Part shown: positions 1 through 8,775 of the stretch, in pieces
Position numbering within the stretch: position 1 is the first letter of the stretch
Layout: each line of letters begins with the position of its first letter
Assembly: GCA_047833645.1 (NCBI GenBank)
Contig: CP181259.1
Location: 2,178,214-2,242,213, forward strand
DNA from: Pseudolactococcus sp041800635
GTDB lineage: Bacteria > Bacillota > Bacilli > Lactobacillales > Streptococcaceae
Direction of reading: 5' to 3'
Length of the DNA: 64,000 nt
Position numbers and translations under genes: made by a program
The notes under the pieces: generated by a model
Databases searched by the model: none
Seen by the model: the letters and a program-made list of their open reading frames with translations, nothing else
What the model was told of the DNA's origin: nothing

Positions 1-395
1 TCATCTAAGATTAAAATGTCAGTGGGGCAGATTAGGACTTGCGCCAAAGCCAGGACTTGTTTTTGATAGGTCGTCAAGTCTGAAATGTCAGTGTTAAGGT
101 CATCTGTCAAGTGGTAGGTTTCAGCACTTGCTAGGATGCTTGCCTGCATGTTCGCGAAAGGGACGGCGTTGTTTTCGAGGTTAAAGGCAAGATTTTCGGC
201 GACGGTGCCTGGCACGAAGTTGTCGTCTAGCGTTTGGAAGAGGCGATCAAACTGATATTTGGGGAGTTTGGCGGCTATTTTGTTGAGGTGGGTCGTTTTG
301 CCGCTGGCTATGGGGCCTGTGATCAAGAGTTTGTCGCCGGTCTGGATGGCGAGTTGGTCATCTTCTAATGTGACTAAAGTGTGCTTTGTGTTCAT
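1..395 (-). CDS. ECF-type ABC transporter ATPase-like protein (partial)
   Basis: The 5' part of a gene whose 3' end lies before base 1; about 131 residues are visible from ATG at 395. A Walker A motif, GPIASGKTTH, is near residue 30, and the visible part ends in a Walker B stretch, ILILD. The middle (LFQTLDDN, then TVAENLAFNLEN) follows the pattern of energy-coupling-factor ATPases (EcfA/CbiO), which power vitamin uptake through S components. The signature is odd: where LSGGQ is expected there is LTTYQKQ, so it may be a diverged or regulatory ATPase. It is divergent from udk. The ECF-like assignment is inference; an ABC ATPase fold is well supported. Confidence 0.75.
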   Translation of the reverse strand, partial: MNTKHTLVTLEDDQLAIQTGDKLLITGPIASGKTTHLNKIAAKLPKYQFDRLFQTLDDNFVPGTVAENLAFNLENNAVPFANMQASILASAETYHLTDDLNTDISDLTTYQKQVLALAQVLICPTDILILD

Positions 396-445
396 TATAG
401 TTTCTATTCTACCAAAAAAGGAGAAAAATTGATATAATAGAGGTT

Positions 446-1075
446 ATGATGAAAAAACCAATGATAATTGGTGTGACAGGAGGGTCTGCTTCGGGCAAGA
501 CTTCTGTTAGCCAAGCCATACTGACTAACTTTTCGAATGAGCAAATCGCTTTGATTGAGCACGATTCTTACTATAAGGACCAAAGTCATCTGGACTTTGA
601 GGATCGCTTGAAGACCAACTATGACCATCCTTTGGCATATGATACAACTTATTTGATCAGCCAGCTTGAGGAGCTTCAGGCGGGGAAAGAGGTCGCGATT
701 CCGATTTATGATTATACCAATCATACTCGCAGTAAGGAAACTTACTGTCAAAAACCGGTCGATGTGATCATCGTCGAAGGGATTTTGGTCCTAGAAGATG
801 AACGCTTGCGTGATATGATGGCCATTAAAATCTTTGTGGACACAGATGATGATGTGCGGATTATTCGTCGGATTAAGCGGGATATGTCAGAACGCGGGCG
901 GAGTTTAGATAGCATTATCACCCAATATCTGGGGGCGGTTAAACCCATGTACCATGAATTTATTGAGCCAACCAAGCGTTATGCGGACCTGATTATTCCG
1001 GAAGGCATCAGCAATTTAGTTGGTCTGGATATCATTAATACGAAGATTGCGTCAATTTTGGAAGAAAATCAGTAA
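446..1075 (+). CDS. udk: Uridine kinase
   Basis: A 209-residue cytosolic enzyme that phosphorylates uridine and cytidine to UMP and CMP with GTP or ATP (pyrimidine salvage). The P-loop GGSASGKTS lies near residues 12-20, followed by the family's HDSYYKD substrate motif and the IVEGIL and RRIKRD motifs; the length is normal for Udk. Two ATGs stand side by side (446 and 449), and AGAGG at 439-443 suits the second better. An extended -10 (TGA plus TATAAT, 430-438) lies so close that a transcript from it would begin at the first ATG; either the mRNA is leaderless or an earlier promoter is used. Confidence 0.95.
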   Translation: MMKKPMIIGVTGGSASGKTSVSQAILTNFSNEQIALIEHDSYYKDQSHLDFEDRLKTNYDHPLAYDTTYLISQLEELQAGKEVAIPIYDYTNHTRSKETYCQKPVDVIIVEGILVLEDERLRDMMAIKIFVDTDDDVRIIRRIKRDMSERGRSLDSIITQYLGAVKPMYHEFIEPTKRYADLIIPEGISNLVGLDIINTKIASILEENQ

Positions 1076-1112
1076 GAAAACGTTTACAAATCTTTGTGAA
1101 TTATGCTATAAT
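1075..1112 (+). promoter_or_regulatory. pta promoter with overlapping cre site
   Basis: A -35 (TTTACA, 1083-1088) and an extended -10 (TGC plus TATAAT, 1104-1112) are separated by 18 bases. AGAAAACGTTTACA at 1075-1088 matches the catabolite-responsive element consensus TGWAANCGNTNWCA at all but the first base and covers the -35. CcpA, encoded at 19.5 kb in this window, is the expected ligand; overlap with the -35 suggests repression rather than activation (inference). Confidence 0.7.
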
Positions 1113-1149
1113 GTGTCGGTAAACTAAATTAAGTAAGGATGAAAGATAG

Positions 1150-2133
1150 ATGAAAAACGATTTGTTTGACGGACTCAAAGCGAAAATTGCAGGGAAAAAT
1201 TTAAAGATAGTTTTTCCGGAAGGGATTGAGCCGCGTATCATTGGTGCGGCTTACCGTTTGCAAGCTGAAGAACTTGTAACGCCAATTCTCTTGGGCAGTG
1301 TCGAAGAAATTTCAGCGACATTACGCGCACGCGGCTTGCAGTCGTCACTTTTTACGATTATCGACCCAGCAGACTATGATCACTTTGATGAGATGGTCGA
1401 ATCTTTTGTGGCACGTCGTGCGGGTAAAGTGACGGAGGAGCAGGCACGTGATATTTTACTAGATGTCAACTATTTTGGGACGATGCTAGTCTACATGGGC
1501 TTAGCTGATGGCTTGGTATCAGGTGCAGTTCACTCGACTGCTGATACGGTTCGACCAGCACTTCAGATCATTAAAACGAAACCAGGCGTGTCACGAACAT
1601 CAGGCGCTTTCTTAATGGTGCGTGCTTATGGGAAAGAAAAATATATTTTCAGTGACTGTGCCATTAACATCAAGCCAGGTGCACAAGAATTGGCAGAAAT
1701 TGCCATTGATTCAGCAGCGACGGCGACCTTGTTTGACATCGAACCACGCGTGGCCATGCTCAGCTTTTCTACCAATGGTTCTGGTGCTTCAGAAGACGTG
1801 ACGAAAGTGGTTGAGGCAACTCAAATCGCCAAAGATTTGCGACCAGACCTTAAAATTGATGGTGAAATGCAATTTGATGCAGCCTTTGTTCCAGAAGTGG
1901 GTCGCTTGAAATTCCCAGATTCTCAGGTTGCCGGGAATGCCAGTGTCTTTGTATTCCCTGATTTACAATCAGGGAATATCGGTTATAAAATTGCCCAACG
2001 TATCGGGAATTTTGAGGCCATTGGTCCCATTCTTCAAGGCTTGAACAAGCCAGTCTCTGACTTGTCACGTGGCTCAAATGAAGAAGATATCTATAAATTA
2101 TCGATCATCACAGCTGCCCAAGCTTTGATGTAA
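1150..2133 (+). CDS. pta: Phosphate acetyltransferase
   Basis: 327 residues, the normal size of the short bacterial form. It interconverts acetyl-CoA and acetyl phosphate in the cytosol, feeding acetate kinase in mixed-acid fermentation. The family segments are intact: KIVFPEG near the start, SGAVHSTADTVRPALQ, the SDCAIN region, and the C-terminal NIGYKIAQR stretch. The start is fixed by AAGGATGAAAG upstream. A perfect 15-bp-stem terminator follows, so it is monocistronic. The promoter carries a cre-like site. Acetate kinase is not in the window. Confidence 0.96.
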   Translation: MKNDLFDGLKAKIAGKNLKIVFPEGIEPRIIGAAYRLQAEELVTPILLGSVEEISATLRARGLQSSLFTIIDPADYDHFDEMVESFVARRAGKVTEEQARDILLDVNYFGTMLVYMGLADGLVSGAVHSTADTVRPALQIIKTKPGVSRTSGAFLMVRAYGKEKYIFSDCAINIKPGAQELAEIAIDSAATATLFDIEPRVAMLSFSTNGSGASEDVTKVVEATQIAKDLRPDLKIDGEMQFDAAFVPEVGRLKFPDSQVAGNASVFVFPDLQSGNIGYKIAQRIGNFEAIGPILQGLNKPVSDLSRGSNEEDIYKLSIITAAQALM

Positions 2134-2143
2134 GGTAATCCAA

Positions 2144-2192
2144 AAAAAGTCTACAAGCACTGGACCATGTGTCCGAGGCTTGTAGACTTTTT
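2144..2192. terminator. Bidirectional terminator between pta and the HAD gene
   Basis: A 15-bp perfect stem (AAAAAGTCTACAAGC with its complement at 2178-2192), with A and T tracts on both sides, lies between convergent genes and can serve both. Confidence 0.9.
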
Positions 2193-2216
2193 GTTTTAAG
2201 GTAGAAAGGTCCGAGA

Positions 2217-3005
2217 TTATAGCCATCCCCAATGTTTAAAGGCATTGACGATACCGTGGTCTGTATTTGCCGTTGAGACAAAGTCAGCGATGGCTTTGAG
2301 GTCGTCGATGGCGTTGCCCATGGCAGTTGCGTGGTCAACGGATTTCAAGAGGTGGAGGTCATTGGGACCATCGCCAAAACCGTAAGTTTGGCCTGTAAAG
2401 CCTAATAACTCAACGACTTTTTTGATACCGGTACCCTTGTTGGATCCGGCATTAATGATGTCGATCGAGTAGGGTGTGTTCTTGAAATAATTGAATTCAG
2501 GGACTAACGTTTGATAGTAGGCGACGTCAGAAACTTGATCCGTGAAGACGAGGAGCATGTTGATTTCATCGGTCAGGTAGCGCGTGTCGTTGACGGTTGG
2601 CAGGGGAGCGTCCGTATAGCCATAGGCATGCTTAACGAGATCGGTCATCTCAGAAACCCAATAGCTGTCCTTGTCATAAAAAGCAAGGGCTTGATCTTTA
2701 GCATCTGCTAGTGTTTTCAGCTTCTCGATACTAGCCACCGCCATTGGCTCATGGTAGATCGTTTCGCCTTCGACGATGATGAATTGGCCGTTCATGGCAA
2801 CCGCACTGGTGATGCCAGACTGGGCCATGAGCCCCTCAAGTTCAAAATGCCCACGTCCTGTGGCGATGACGGGCAAAATACCGTTGTCGCGGATATGGTG
2901 GAGGGCTTGGATGACCTCTTCGTCAAGTTGGCTCTGTTGGTTCAACAGCGTGCCATCCAGATCGAAAAAAGCCATAGCATGATATGTCTTGTTTATATTT
3001 TCCAT
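2217..3005 (-). CDS. Cof-type HAD-superfamily phosphatase
   Basis: 262 residues from ATG at 3005. It belongs to the Cof/HAD-IIB sugar-phosphate or FMN phosphatases: motif I FDLDGTLLN near residue 15, ATGR motif II, and the metal-binding GDGPNDLHLL near residue 215. The substrate cannot be told from sequence. A longer reading frame extends upstream but would run through the ftsK start region, so it was rejected. The ATG has no ribosome-binding site. Instead an extended -10 (TGG plus TATACT, minus strand 3020-3012) ends six bases before it, so the mRNA is probably leaderless. It is divergent from ftsK with 39 bases between the two starts. Confidence 0.88.
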   Translation of the reverse strand: MENINKTYHAMAFFDLDGTLLNQQSQLDEEVIQALHHIRDNGILPVIATGRGHFELEGLMAQSGITSAVAMNGQFIIVEGETIYHEPMAVASIEKLKTLADAKDQALAFYDKDSYWVSEMTDLVKHAYGYTDAPLPTVNDTRYLTDEINMLLVFTDQVSDVAYYQTLVPEFNYFKNTPYSIDIINAGSNKGTGIKKVVELLGFTGQTYGFGDGPNDLHLLKSVDHATAMGNAIDDLKAIADFVSTANTDHGIVNAFKHWGWL

Positions 3006-3011
3006 AAGAAT

Positions 3012-3034
3012 AGTATACCAAATTATGGTATAAT
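3012..3034. promoter_or_regulatory. Back-to-back extended -10 promoters for the HAD gene and ftsK
   Basis: On the minus strand TGG-TATACT (3020-3012) faces the HAD gene; on the plus strand TGG-TATAAT (3026-3034) faces ftsK. Neither has a clear -35. Start sites predicted 7 nt downstream fall at, or within four bases of, the two ATGs, and no Shine-Dalgarno sequence lies between promoter and start on either side. Confidence 0.65.
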
Positions 3035-3044
3035 TATAGTAACT

Positions 3045-5402
3045 ATGGCTAAAAAAACTCAGAAAAAAACACCTAAAAATAGAAAAATATCCAAAAAAGC
3101 GCAGGCTGAACAAGCAGAAAAACGGAAACTCGTGGCCCTGTTTGTTGCCTTATTTTTGCTGATCTTCGCAGCAACACGTCTCGGTATGGTCGGCATTTCG
3201 CTCTATAACTTGATCCGCATCGCCGTCGGCAGCCTGGCCTATCCCGTCATTATCGCCGGCATCTTCATGATCATCCTACCCATCTTCAAAAAAGAATTTT
3301 CAGCCGCCCACCGCAACTCTGTCATCGGTCTGATTTTAATCTTTTTGGCCATGGTGCTAGGCTTTCAGGCACATTTTGATCAAGTGATCGGCACCAACCA
3401 CACCTGGACTCTGGTTTCTAGTCAGCTTCTTAAACTGAAAGTGACTGAGTTTGTGGGCGCGGGGATGCTGGGACATGCTATCTATTCTCCTTTGAAACTC
3501 CTTTTTTCAGTCATCGGCGTTTATTTGATTGCGGGCTTGTTATTCCTACCAGGTTTGTACTACTTGTCGCCACAATTTTGGCAGACTATTTTTGCCAAAC
3601 TGAAAGCCAGTTCAGCAGATCGGCAAGCCAAACGTCAGTCTGAAAAATTGAAGCGTCAGGAAGCACGTGAAGCCGCAGCCCTCGCCGCTGTGGCAGCCGC
3701 GCCACTTGAAACAGCAAGTCTTAATCCGGAAGAACTAAAAGCGCCGAGTGATTATGATGTGTTGCCTTACAGAGAACCTGAAATCGTCATGCCTGACTAC
3801 GAGCCAGAAACGGGTGAAATTTTGACGCCAGAAATTGCTACTGCTGATGTGACACAAACAGATGAAACAGACGATAATCTGCCTATTGATTTTGCAGCAA
3901 CACCAGAAATGTCACGCTACCAATTGCCAGATGCGTCCTTGCTTGCTCCAACACCCATCAAAAATCAGGCCAATGAACGTAAAAATGTTCAACATAATAT
4001 TAAAATCCTTGAAACAACCTTTAAAAGTTTTGGCATTCAAGCCACAGTTGAATCGGCTGTCGTTGGGCCATCCGTTTCAAAATATGAAATCAAACCAGCC
4101 ACCGGTGTAAAAGTCAGTCGTATTTTGAATCTCCAAGACGACTTAGCCCTAGCCTTAGCTGCAAAAGATGTCAGAATCGAAGCGCCAATCCCTGGTAAAT
4201 CAGTCGTCGGCATTGAAATTCCCAACTCTGAAGTCGCCATGGTTGGCTTCCGTGAGATGTGGGAAAATGCCCAGACTAACCCAGAAGACCTCTTAGAAGT
4301 CCCACTTGGGAAAGCAGTTGACGGCTCGATTAAAACTTTCAACCTCGCCAAAATGCCTCATATCTTAGTTGCAGGCTCAACAGGTTCTGGTAAATCAGTC
4401 GCGGTTAATGGCATTATTACCAGTATCCTGATGAAAGCTCTTCCGAGCCAGGTTAAGTTTCTCATGGTTGACCCTAAAATGGTCGAGTTGGATGTTTATA
4501 ACGATATTCCCCATCTCCTCATTCCGGTCGTTACCAACCCACGTAAGGCAGCAAGAGCCTTGCAAAAGGTCGTGGACGAAATGGAAAATCGCTATGAACT
4601 TTTCCGTCGTGTCGGTTCGCGTAATATCGAAGGCTACAACGCTAAAGTCGAAAAATTCAACGCTGAAAATCAGGAAAAACAGCAAACCTTACCACTCATT
4701 GTCGTTATCGTGGATGAGTTGGCCGACTTGATGATGGTCGCTTCTAAAGAAGTCGAAGATGCCATTATCCGGATTGGACAAAAAGCGCGTGCGGCTGGGA
4801 TTCACATGATCCTTGCGACACAGCGTCCCTCTGTTGATGTCATCAGCGGCTTGATCAAAGCCAACGTCCCAAGTCGTGTTGCCTTTGCCGTTTCTTCTGG
4901 GACCGATTCACGAACGATCATCGACAGTAATGGTGCTGAAAAACTACTCGGCCGCGGTGACATGCTCTTCAAGCCAATTGACGAAAATCACCCGATTCGC
5001 TTGCAAGGCGCCTTCCTCTCTGATGATGATGTGGCAAGCGTCGTTGATTTCATCAAAAACCAGGCCAGTGCAGAGTATGACGAAACCTTTGACCCAGGTG
5101 AAGTCGCAGAAGATGATGCGAGAACCTTTGACAGCAGCGGCGGTGCTAGTGCCACCGACTCTGGCGACCCTCTTTTTGAGCAAGCCAAACAGCTCGTTAT
5201 CGAAAGTCAAAAAGCCTCAGCCTCTATGCTGCAACGTCGCTTATCGACAGGCTTTAACAGAGCCACCCGCATCATGGAAGAGCTAGAAGCAGCCGGCATC
5301 ATTACACCCGCTGAAGGAACGAAACCACGTAAAGTTTTAGTTGCCCATCTGGAAGAGCCTACGGCTGATTCGGAAAATGGAGGTAATCATGACAGTATTT
5401 GA
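3045..5402 (+). CDS. ftsK: DNA translocase FtsK/SpoIIIE family
   Basis: 785 residues starting MAKKTQKK. A septum-anchored motor that pumps DNA and helps clear the chromosome from the division plane. The sequence shows a basic N-terminus, four hydrophobic segments in roughly residues 28-180, an acidic/proline linker, Walker A GSTGSGKSV near residue 444, Walker B VIVDELADL near 552, and a C-terminal winged-helix gamma domain (from about 710, including NRATRIMEELEAAGI) that reads polar DNA sequences. The frame is open 294 bases further upstream, but that stretch is antisense to the HAD gene and the family-like basic start fits ATG 3045. It overlaps holA by 14 bases. Confidence 0.95.
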   Translation: MAKKTQKKTPKNRKISKKAQAEQAEKRKLVALFVALFLLIFAATRLGMVGISLYNLIRIAVGSLAYPVIIAGIFMIILPIFKKEFSAAHRNSVIGLILIFLAMVLGFQAHFDQVIGTNHTWTLVSSQLLKLKVTEFVGAGMLGHAIYSPLKLLFSVIGVYLIAGLLFLPGLYYLSPQFWQTIFAKLKASSADRQAKRQSEKLKRQEAREAAALAAVAAAPLETASLNPEELKAPSDYDVLPYREPEIVMPDYEPETGEILTPEIATADVTQTDETDDNLPIDFAATPEMSRYQLPDASLLAPTPIKNQANERKNVQHNIKILETTFKSFGIQATVESAVVGPSVSKYEIKPATGVKVSRILNLQDDLALALAAKDVRIEAPIPGKSVVGIEIPNSEVAMVGFREMWENAQTNPEDLLEVPLGKAVDGSIKTFNLAKMPHILVAGSTGSGKSVAVNGIITSILMKALPSQVKFLMVDPKMVELDVYNDIPHLLIPVVTNPRKAARALQKVVDEMENRYELFRRVGSRNIEGYNAKVEKFNAENQEKQQTLPLIVVIVDELADLMMVASKEVEDAIIRIGQKARAAGIHMILATQRPSVDVISGLIKANVPSRVAFAVSSGTDSRTIIDSNGAEKLLGRGDMLFKPIDENHPIRLQGAFLSDDDVASVVDFIKNQASAEYDETFDPGEVAEDDARTFDSSGGASATDSGDPLFEQAKQLVIESQKASASMLQRRLSTGFNRATRIMEELEAAGIITPAEGTKPRKVLVAHLEEPTADSENGGNHDSI

Positions 5403-6390
5403 TGAGCTATCTCGAGTATCAGCAGAGAACCTGCCTCAATTCACTGTGATTTCAGGGGAAAATGACGATATCATTTCTGAGTTGAAGATACAGATCTTCC
5501 AGAAAGTCGGCTTTGACCCATCTGACTTATCTCAGGCCTATTTCGACATGACCGAGTCTGATCCCAATCTAGCCCTCGAAGAATTAGAAAGCCTCCCCTT
5601 TTTTGGGGACGGCATGCTTGTCGTCCTTGAAAATCTTTGGGATTTGACGACTGCTAAAAAATCAGTCTTGACAGAAAAGCAGTTAACCCGTTTGGAAAGT
5701 TTTCTGGATAATCCACTTGAGACAACCAAGGTCATCTTTATCTTTCATGGTAAGTTGGACGGTAAACGTCGGATTGTTAAGAAACTCAAAAAACTCGCTT
5801 TTGACTTGGAAGCAACCGATCTGAAGTTAAATGATTTGACCAAGTATTTTGTAACGGATTCAGGTTTGCAACCTAATATCATCAATTTAATCATTGAAAA
5901 GTCAAATGCTAACTTTTCCATCATCAGACAGAATATCGAGATGGTCAAAACTTATGCGGATGGGAGAGCAATCACGCCTGACGATGTCCAAGCAGCAGTT
6001 CCCAAATCCCTATCTGACAACATTTTCGACCTGACGGATTTGATCTTGAAATCGAAATTAGTCGAAGCCAGAGCCTTGGTTGCTGATCTGGTGTTGCAGG
6101 GAGAAGATGAGATTAAGTTGCTGGCGATTTTGACCACTAATTTTCGGCTGTATTTTCAAATCAAACTTTTGCTGGATAAGCACTATACTGACCGCCAGCT
6201 GGTTGAGTTTTTGAAAATCAATCCTTTTCGTTTGAAATTTTTGGTTGTGCCAGCGCGTGCCAGAAGTAAGGTATTTTTGGCTCAAGCCTTGCGACAGTTG
6301 ATTGATACCGACTTCAAAATCAAGTCAGGTCAAGCCGATAAGAAATTTCTTTTGGATATGGCCCTGATTCGTTTAGCAGGTATAAAATAA
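5389..6390 (+). CDS. holA: DNA polymerase III subunit delta
   Basis: 333 residues. The clamp-loader delta subunit opens the beta sliding clamp for replication. Family features include the N-terminal SGENDDI nucleotide-fold remnant, the acidic LEELESLPFFGDG region, and the C-terminal collar domain with NFRLYFQIKLLL and a final LDMALIRLA. ATG 5389 was chosen over the earlier in-frame start because GGAGG (5379-5383) stands at ideal distance; the start lies inside the end of ftsK, suggesting coupled translation. A terminator follows. Confidence 0.93.
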   Translation: MTVFDELSRVSAENLPQFTVISGENDDIISELKIQIFQKVGFDPSDLSQAYFDMTESDPNLALEELESLPFFGDGMLVVLENLWDLTTAKKSVLTEKQLTRLESFLDNPLETTKVIFIFHGKLDGKRRIVKKLKKLAFDLEATDLKLNDLTKYFVTDSGLQPNIINLIIEKSNANFSIIRQNIEMVKTYADGRAITPDDVQAAVPKSLSDNIFDLTDLILKSKLVEARALVADLVLQGEDEIKLLAILTTNFRLYFQIKLLLDKHYTDRQLVEFLKINPFRLKFLVVPARARSKVFLAQALRQLIDTDFKIKSGQADKKFLLDMALIRLAGIK

Positions 6391-6396
6391 GCTAGA

Positions 6397-6432
6397 TGCC
6401 GTGATGCCAAATAAGCGTCACGGTATTTTGTT
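6397..6432 (+). terminator. Terminator after holA
   Basis: An 8-bp stem (TGCCGTGA pairing with TCACGGTA, one G-T pair) is followed by TTTTGTTT. Confidence 0.8.
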
Positions 6433-6547
6433 TGGCAAAAGGGTGGACTAGACCATTTCTTTGTTAAAAGCTACTCAAACATGATACAATGGACTGGAAG
6501 TTATCTCTATTTTGAGGATAAATGACACAGAAAAGGAAGAGCTACAG

Positions 6548-7693
6548 ATGACCATTTCAGCAGACCACTATGACGAACTCGTTACCATCCGCCATCATAT
6601 TCATGAAAATCCTGAGTTATCAGGTCAGGAATTTGAAACGACGGCCTATCTTAAAGCCTATCTGGAGGGCTTAAATATTGAGATTTTAGAGACAGGTCTC
6701 AAAACGGGGTTGGTGGCTCAAGTTGGTCAGGGAGAGACCGTGATTGCTTTGCGTGCAGATATTGATGCGCTCCCGATTTTAGAAAATACTGGCTTATCAT
6801 TTGCCTCTAAAAATGCTGGTGTCATGCATGCTTGCGGTCACGACCTGCACCAAACAAGTCTGTTAGGCGCTGCTAAAATTTTGAAACAGCGTGAAGCTGA
6901 GTTAAAGGGTACGGTCAAACTGATCTTTCAACATGCTGAAGAAGCACATTTTGGTGCAAATGAAGTTTTAGATACAGGTATTTTGTCAGATGTCCAAGCC
7001 ATCATAGGATACCATAATATGCCGACTTTACCTGTTGGTCAGATTGGGATCCGTGCCAAAGGGGTCATGGCTGCAGTTGATCAATTTTTCGTGACCGTTA
7101 CGGGCGTCGGTTCCCATGCAGCCTATCCGCATGAAGGGGTGGATAGTATTGTGGCGACCAGTGCGATTGTATCGAGTTTACAGCAAATCGTGTCGCGTAA
7201 TATGGATCCGCAACGTGCTGTTGTTGTCTCTGTTACACATATGACAGCAGGTAATACATGGAATGTTTTGCCGGATACTGCCATTTTTGAGGGGACGATT
7301 CGGACCTTCAATCAAGCTGATCGGCTACTTGCTAAACAGCGTTTTTATGACATCGTTGAACATGTTGCCAAAGCTTATGGGGTGACAGCTGAGATTGACT
7401 GGATTTTAGGGACTAATGTGACCTATAACGATCCAGAATTGTCTAGCTTTCTATTTGATGAGACAAGTCGTTGGCATGATGATGTCGTGGTGCCTGAATT
7501 GTCAAATGCAGGTGAGGATTTTGCAGCCTACCAAGAGCATATTCCAGGCATTTTTGCCTTCATTGGCAGTAATGCACCAGGAAGTCCAGGCCTCCATTTT
7601 TCAGATATGACAGTTAAAGATGAGACACTTCCTGTTGCTGTTGACTATTATGTGAATAATACCTTTGCTATTTTGGAGAAGTTGGGAAAATAA
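6548..7693 (+). CDS. M20-family amidohydrolase/peptidase
   Basis: 381 residues of the aminoacylase/hippurate hydrolase branch of M20 metallopeptidases, which cleave N-acyl amino acids or similar amides. Visible metal-site motifs: MHACGHDLHQT near residue 92, QHAEEAHFGA near residue 128, and a late HFSDMT. The dimerisation lid follows GVMAAVDQF. ATG 6548 was chosen because GGAAGAG precedes it. The promoter is TTGTTA (6461-6466), 18 bases, TACAAT (6485-6490, with TGA before it). The physiological substrate is unknown. It is separated from the next gene by the T-box leader. Confidence 0.88.
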   Translation: MTISADHYDELVTIRHHIHENPELSGQEFETTAYLKAYLEGLNIEILETGLKTGLVAQVGQGETVIALRADIDALPILENTGLSFASKNAGVMHACGHDLHQTSLLGAAKILKQREAELKGTVKLIFQHAEEAHFGANEVLDTGILSDVQAIIGYHNMPTLPVGQIGIRAKGVMAAVDQFFVTVTGVGSHAAYPHEGVDSIVATSAIVSSLQQIVSRNMDPQRAVVVSVTHMTAGNTWNVLPDTAIFEGTIRTFNQADRLLAKQRFYDIVEHVAKAYGVTAEIDWILGTNVTYNDPELSSFLFDETSRWHDDVVVPELSNAGEDFAAYQEHIPGIFAFIGSNAPGSPGLHFSDMTVKDETLPVAVDYYVNNTFAILEKLGK

Positions 7694-7734
7694 TGAAGAA
7701 AATAATCAGGATAAGATAATTATCTTGGGTAATT

Positions 7735-7763
7735 TTGACAAGCAAGCGTAAATTTGTTAAAAT
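7735..7763 (+). promoter_or_regulatory. Promoter of the T-box/GIY-YIG/glyQS unit
   Basis: A consensus TTGACA (7735-7740) stands 17 bases before TAAAAT (7758-7763), which is also preceded by TGT. This is the strongest -35/-10 pair in the first 10 kb and puts transcription start near 7770. Confidence 0.85.
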
Positions 7764-7769
7764 ATCATA

Positions 7770-7915
7770 AAGCAATGAAACCAAGTGGCGCGGGTGGAGC
7801 TTGAATTGAATATGAGCGCTTGATTGATAAAGTAATCAAGAATTCAGGTGGAACCGCGTCGATAAGGCGTCCTGATACTAGAACACCATGTGTTTTTAGT
7901 GTCAGGGCGTTTTTT
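7770..7915 (+). promoter_or_regulatory. T-box leader, probably glycine-responsive, with terminator
   Basis: The invariant T-box core AGGTGGAACCGCG lies at 7846-7858. Before it is a perfect 7-bp Stem III (CTTGATT 7819-7825 with AATCAAG 7834-7840). After it an intrinsic terminator (7867-7915; arms GCGTCCTGATACTA and TAGTGTCAGGGCGT) ends in a T-run. Uncharged tRNA would pair with the T-box and prevent termination. A GGC at 7787-7789, between short CAAG/CTTG arms, is the candidate glycine specifier and fits glyQS downstream. Only about 76 nt separate the start site from the T-box core, leaving space for a very small Stem I. Confidence 0.88.
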
Positions 7916-7949
7916 GTGTTGATAATGCCAAGAGAAAGGAAGTGATTGT

Positions 7950-8762
7950 TTGGTTAGAAATATATTCATAACGAATGATAATCAAGATGATATTTCAATT
8001 TATGAGAAAGAACCCATCTATGTTGTGAATTTCAAGCGTGATGATTTTAAAAATTTAAGACGAGTTGAGGAATCTCAAAAGCCTGGCATTTATATTTTGA
8101 TTGGTGAAAGTAAGCGCTATGTAGGTCAAGCGAGTGATGCTGTTTTTAAAAGATTGGATAAACACGAAACGATTAAAAGTTGGTGGACGAGCGTTTTATT
8201 CTTTGGTCGAAATGATGGCCTGATAGATAAGTCGCAATTAGACTATCTCGAAAGATTTTATATCAACAGCTTCTCAGAATCTGGTTTTGATATGGACAAT
8301 AAAACTGGTGGCAACAATAGTAAAATTCAGAAATTGAATAAGATTAAGGCTGATGAGATCAGAACTATTTTCGAAGAGATTATTGAAGATGTTGCTAATA
8401 TTGATTTATATGACAACCAGGTTATTGAAGAACCACTCAATGATGAAACGAATTACTACGTCAAAATAGAAAATAAGGTATTTTCAAATAAGTCGTTAAG
8501 ACAGATAGAGATTCAATTTGTTACTTATTTGCTGAAAAAATATCGGGAGCAACTTGAGGATTATATTGTTGAAGGCAAAGCAACTGCTAAAAATAACCTA
8601 GGAAGATTACCAAATCAGTTCCCTAGTGGTCAAGTAGGCACGAGAGAAATTCAGCCAGGTATTTATTTGTTTGTCAATCAATCTAAAGCACAGATAAGTT
8701 ACGCCATCAGAAAGATTTCAAAATGGTTGCATTTAGAAAATAAAATAGAAATCAATTTTTAA
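7950..8762 (+). CDS. GIY-YIG nuclease family protein in the glyQS leader operon
   Basis: 270 residues, TTG start with AAAGGA nine bases upstream; no ATG lies near. The GIY-YIG fold is visible: GIYILIG at 46-52, YVG at 57-59, Arg68 in FKRL, Glu101 in YLERFY and an Asn-rich GGNNS near 120, so all catalytic positions of the family appear present. The C-terminal half (about 130-270) is not recognised. Family members are single-strand-nicking endonucleases found in homing elements, repair and restriction. The gene is AT-rich compared with glyQS and sits between the T-box terminator and glyQ, 13 bases before the glyQ ATG, so it should be transcribed under T-box control. Its real function is unknown; transfer is inferred. 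Confidence 0.8.
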   Translation: MVRNIFITNDNQDDISIYEKEPIYVVNFKRDDFKNLRRVEESQKPGIYILIGESKRYVGQASDAVFKRLDKHETIKSWWTSVLFFGRNDGLIDKSQLDYLERFYINSFSESGFDMDNKTGGNNSKIQKLNKIKADEIRTIFEEIIEDVANIDLYDNQVIEEPLNDETNYYVKIENKVFSNKSLRQIEIQFVTYLLKKYREQLEDYIVEGKATAKNNLGRLPNQFPSGQVGTREIQPGIYLFVNQSKAQISYAIRKISKWLHLENKIEINF

Positions 8763-8775
8763 AGTGAGGGAAAAA

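Noticed and set aside
2751..3044. 98-codon N-terminal extension of ftsK frame
   Set aside because: Antisense to the HAD gene, lacks family similarity, and an extended -10 lies inside it just before ATG 3045.
3006..3113. 36-codon extension of the HAD gene
   Set aside because: Overlaps the ftsK start and promoter; DxDGT protein of normal size begins at 3005.
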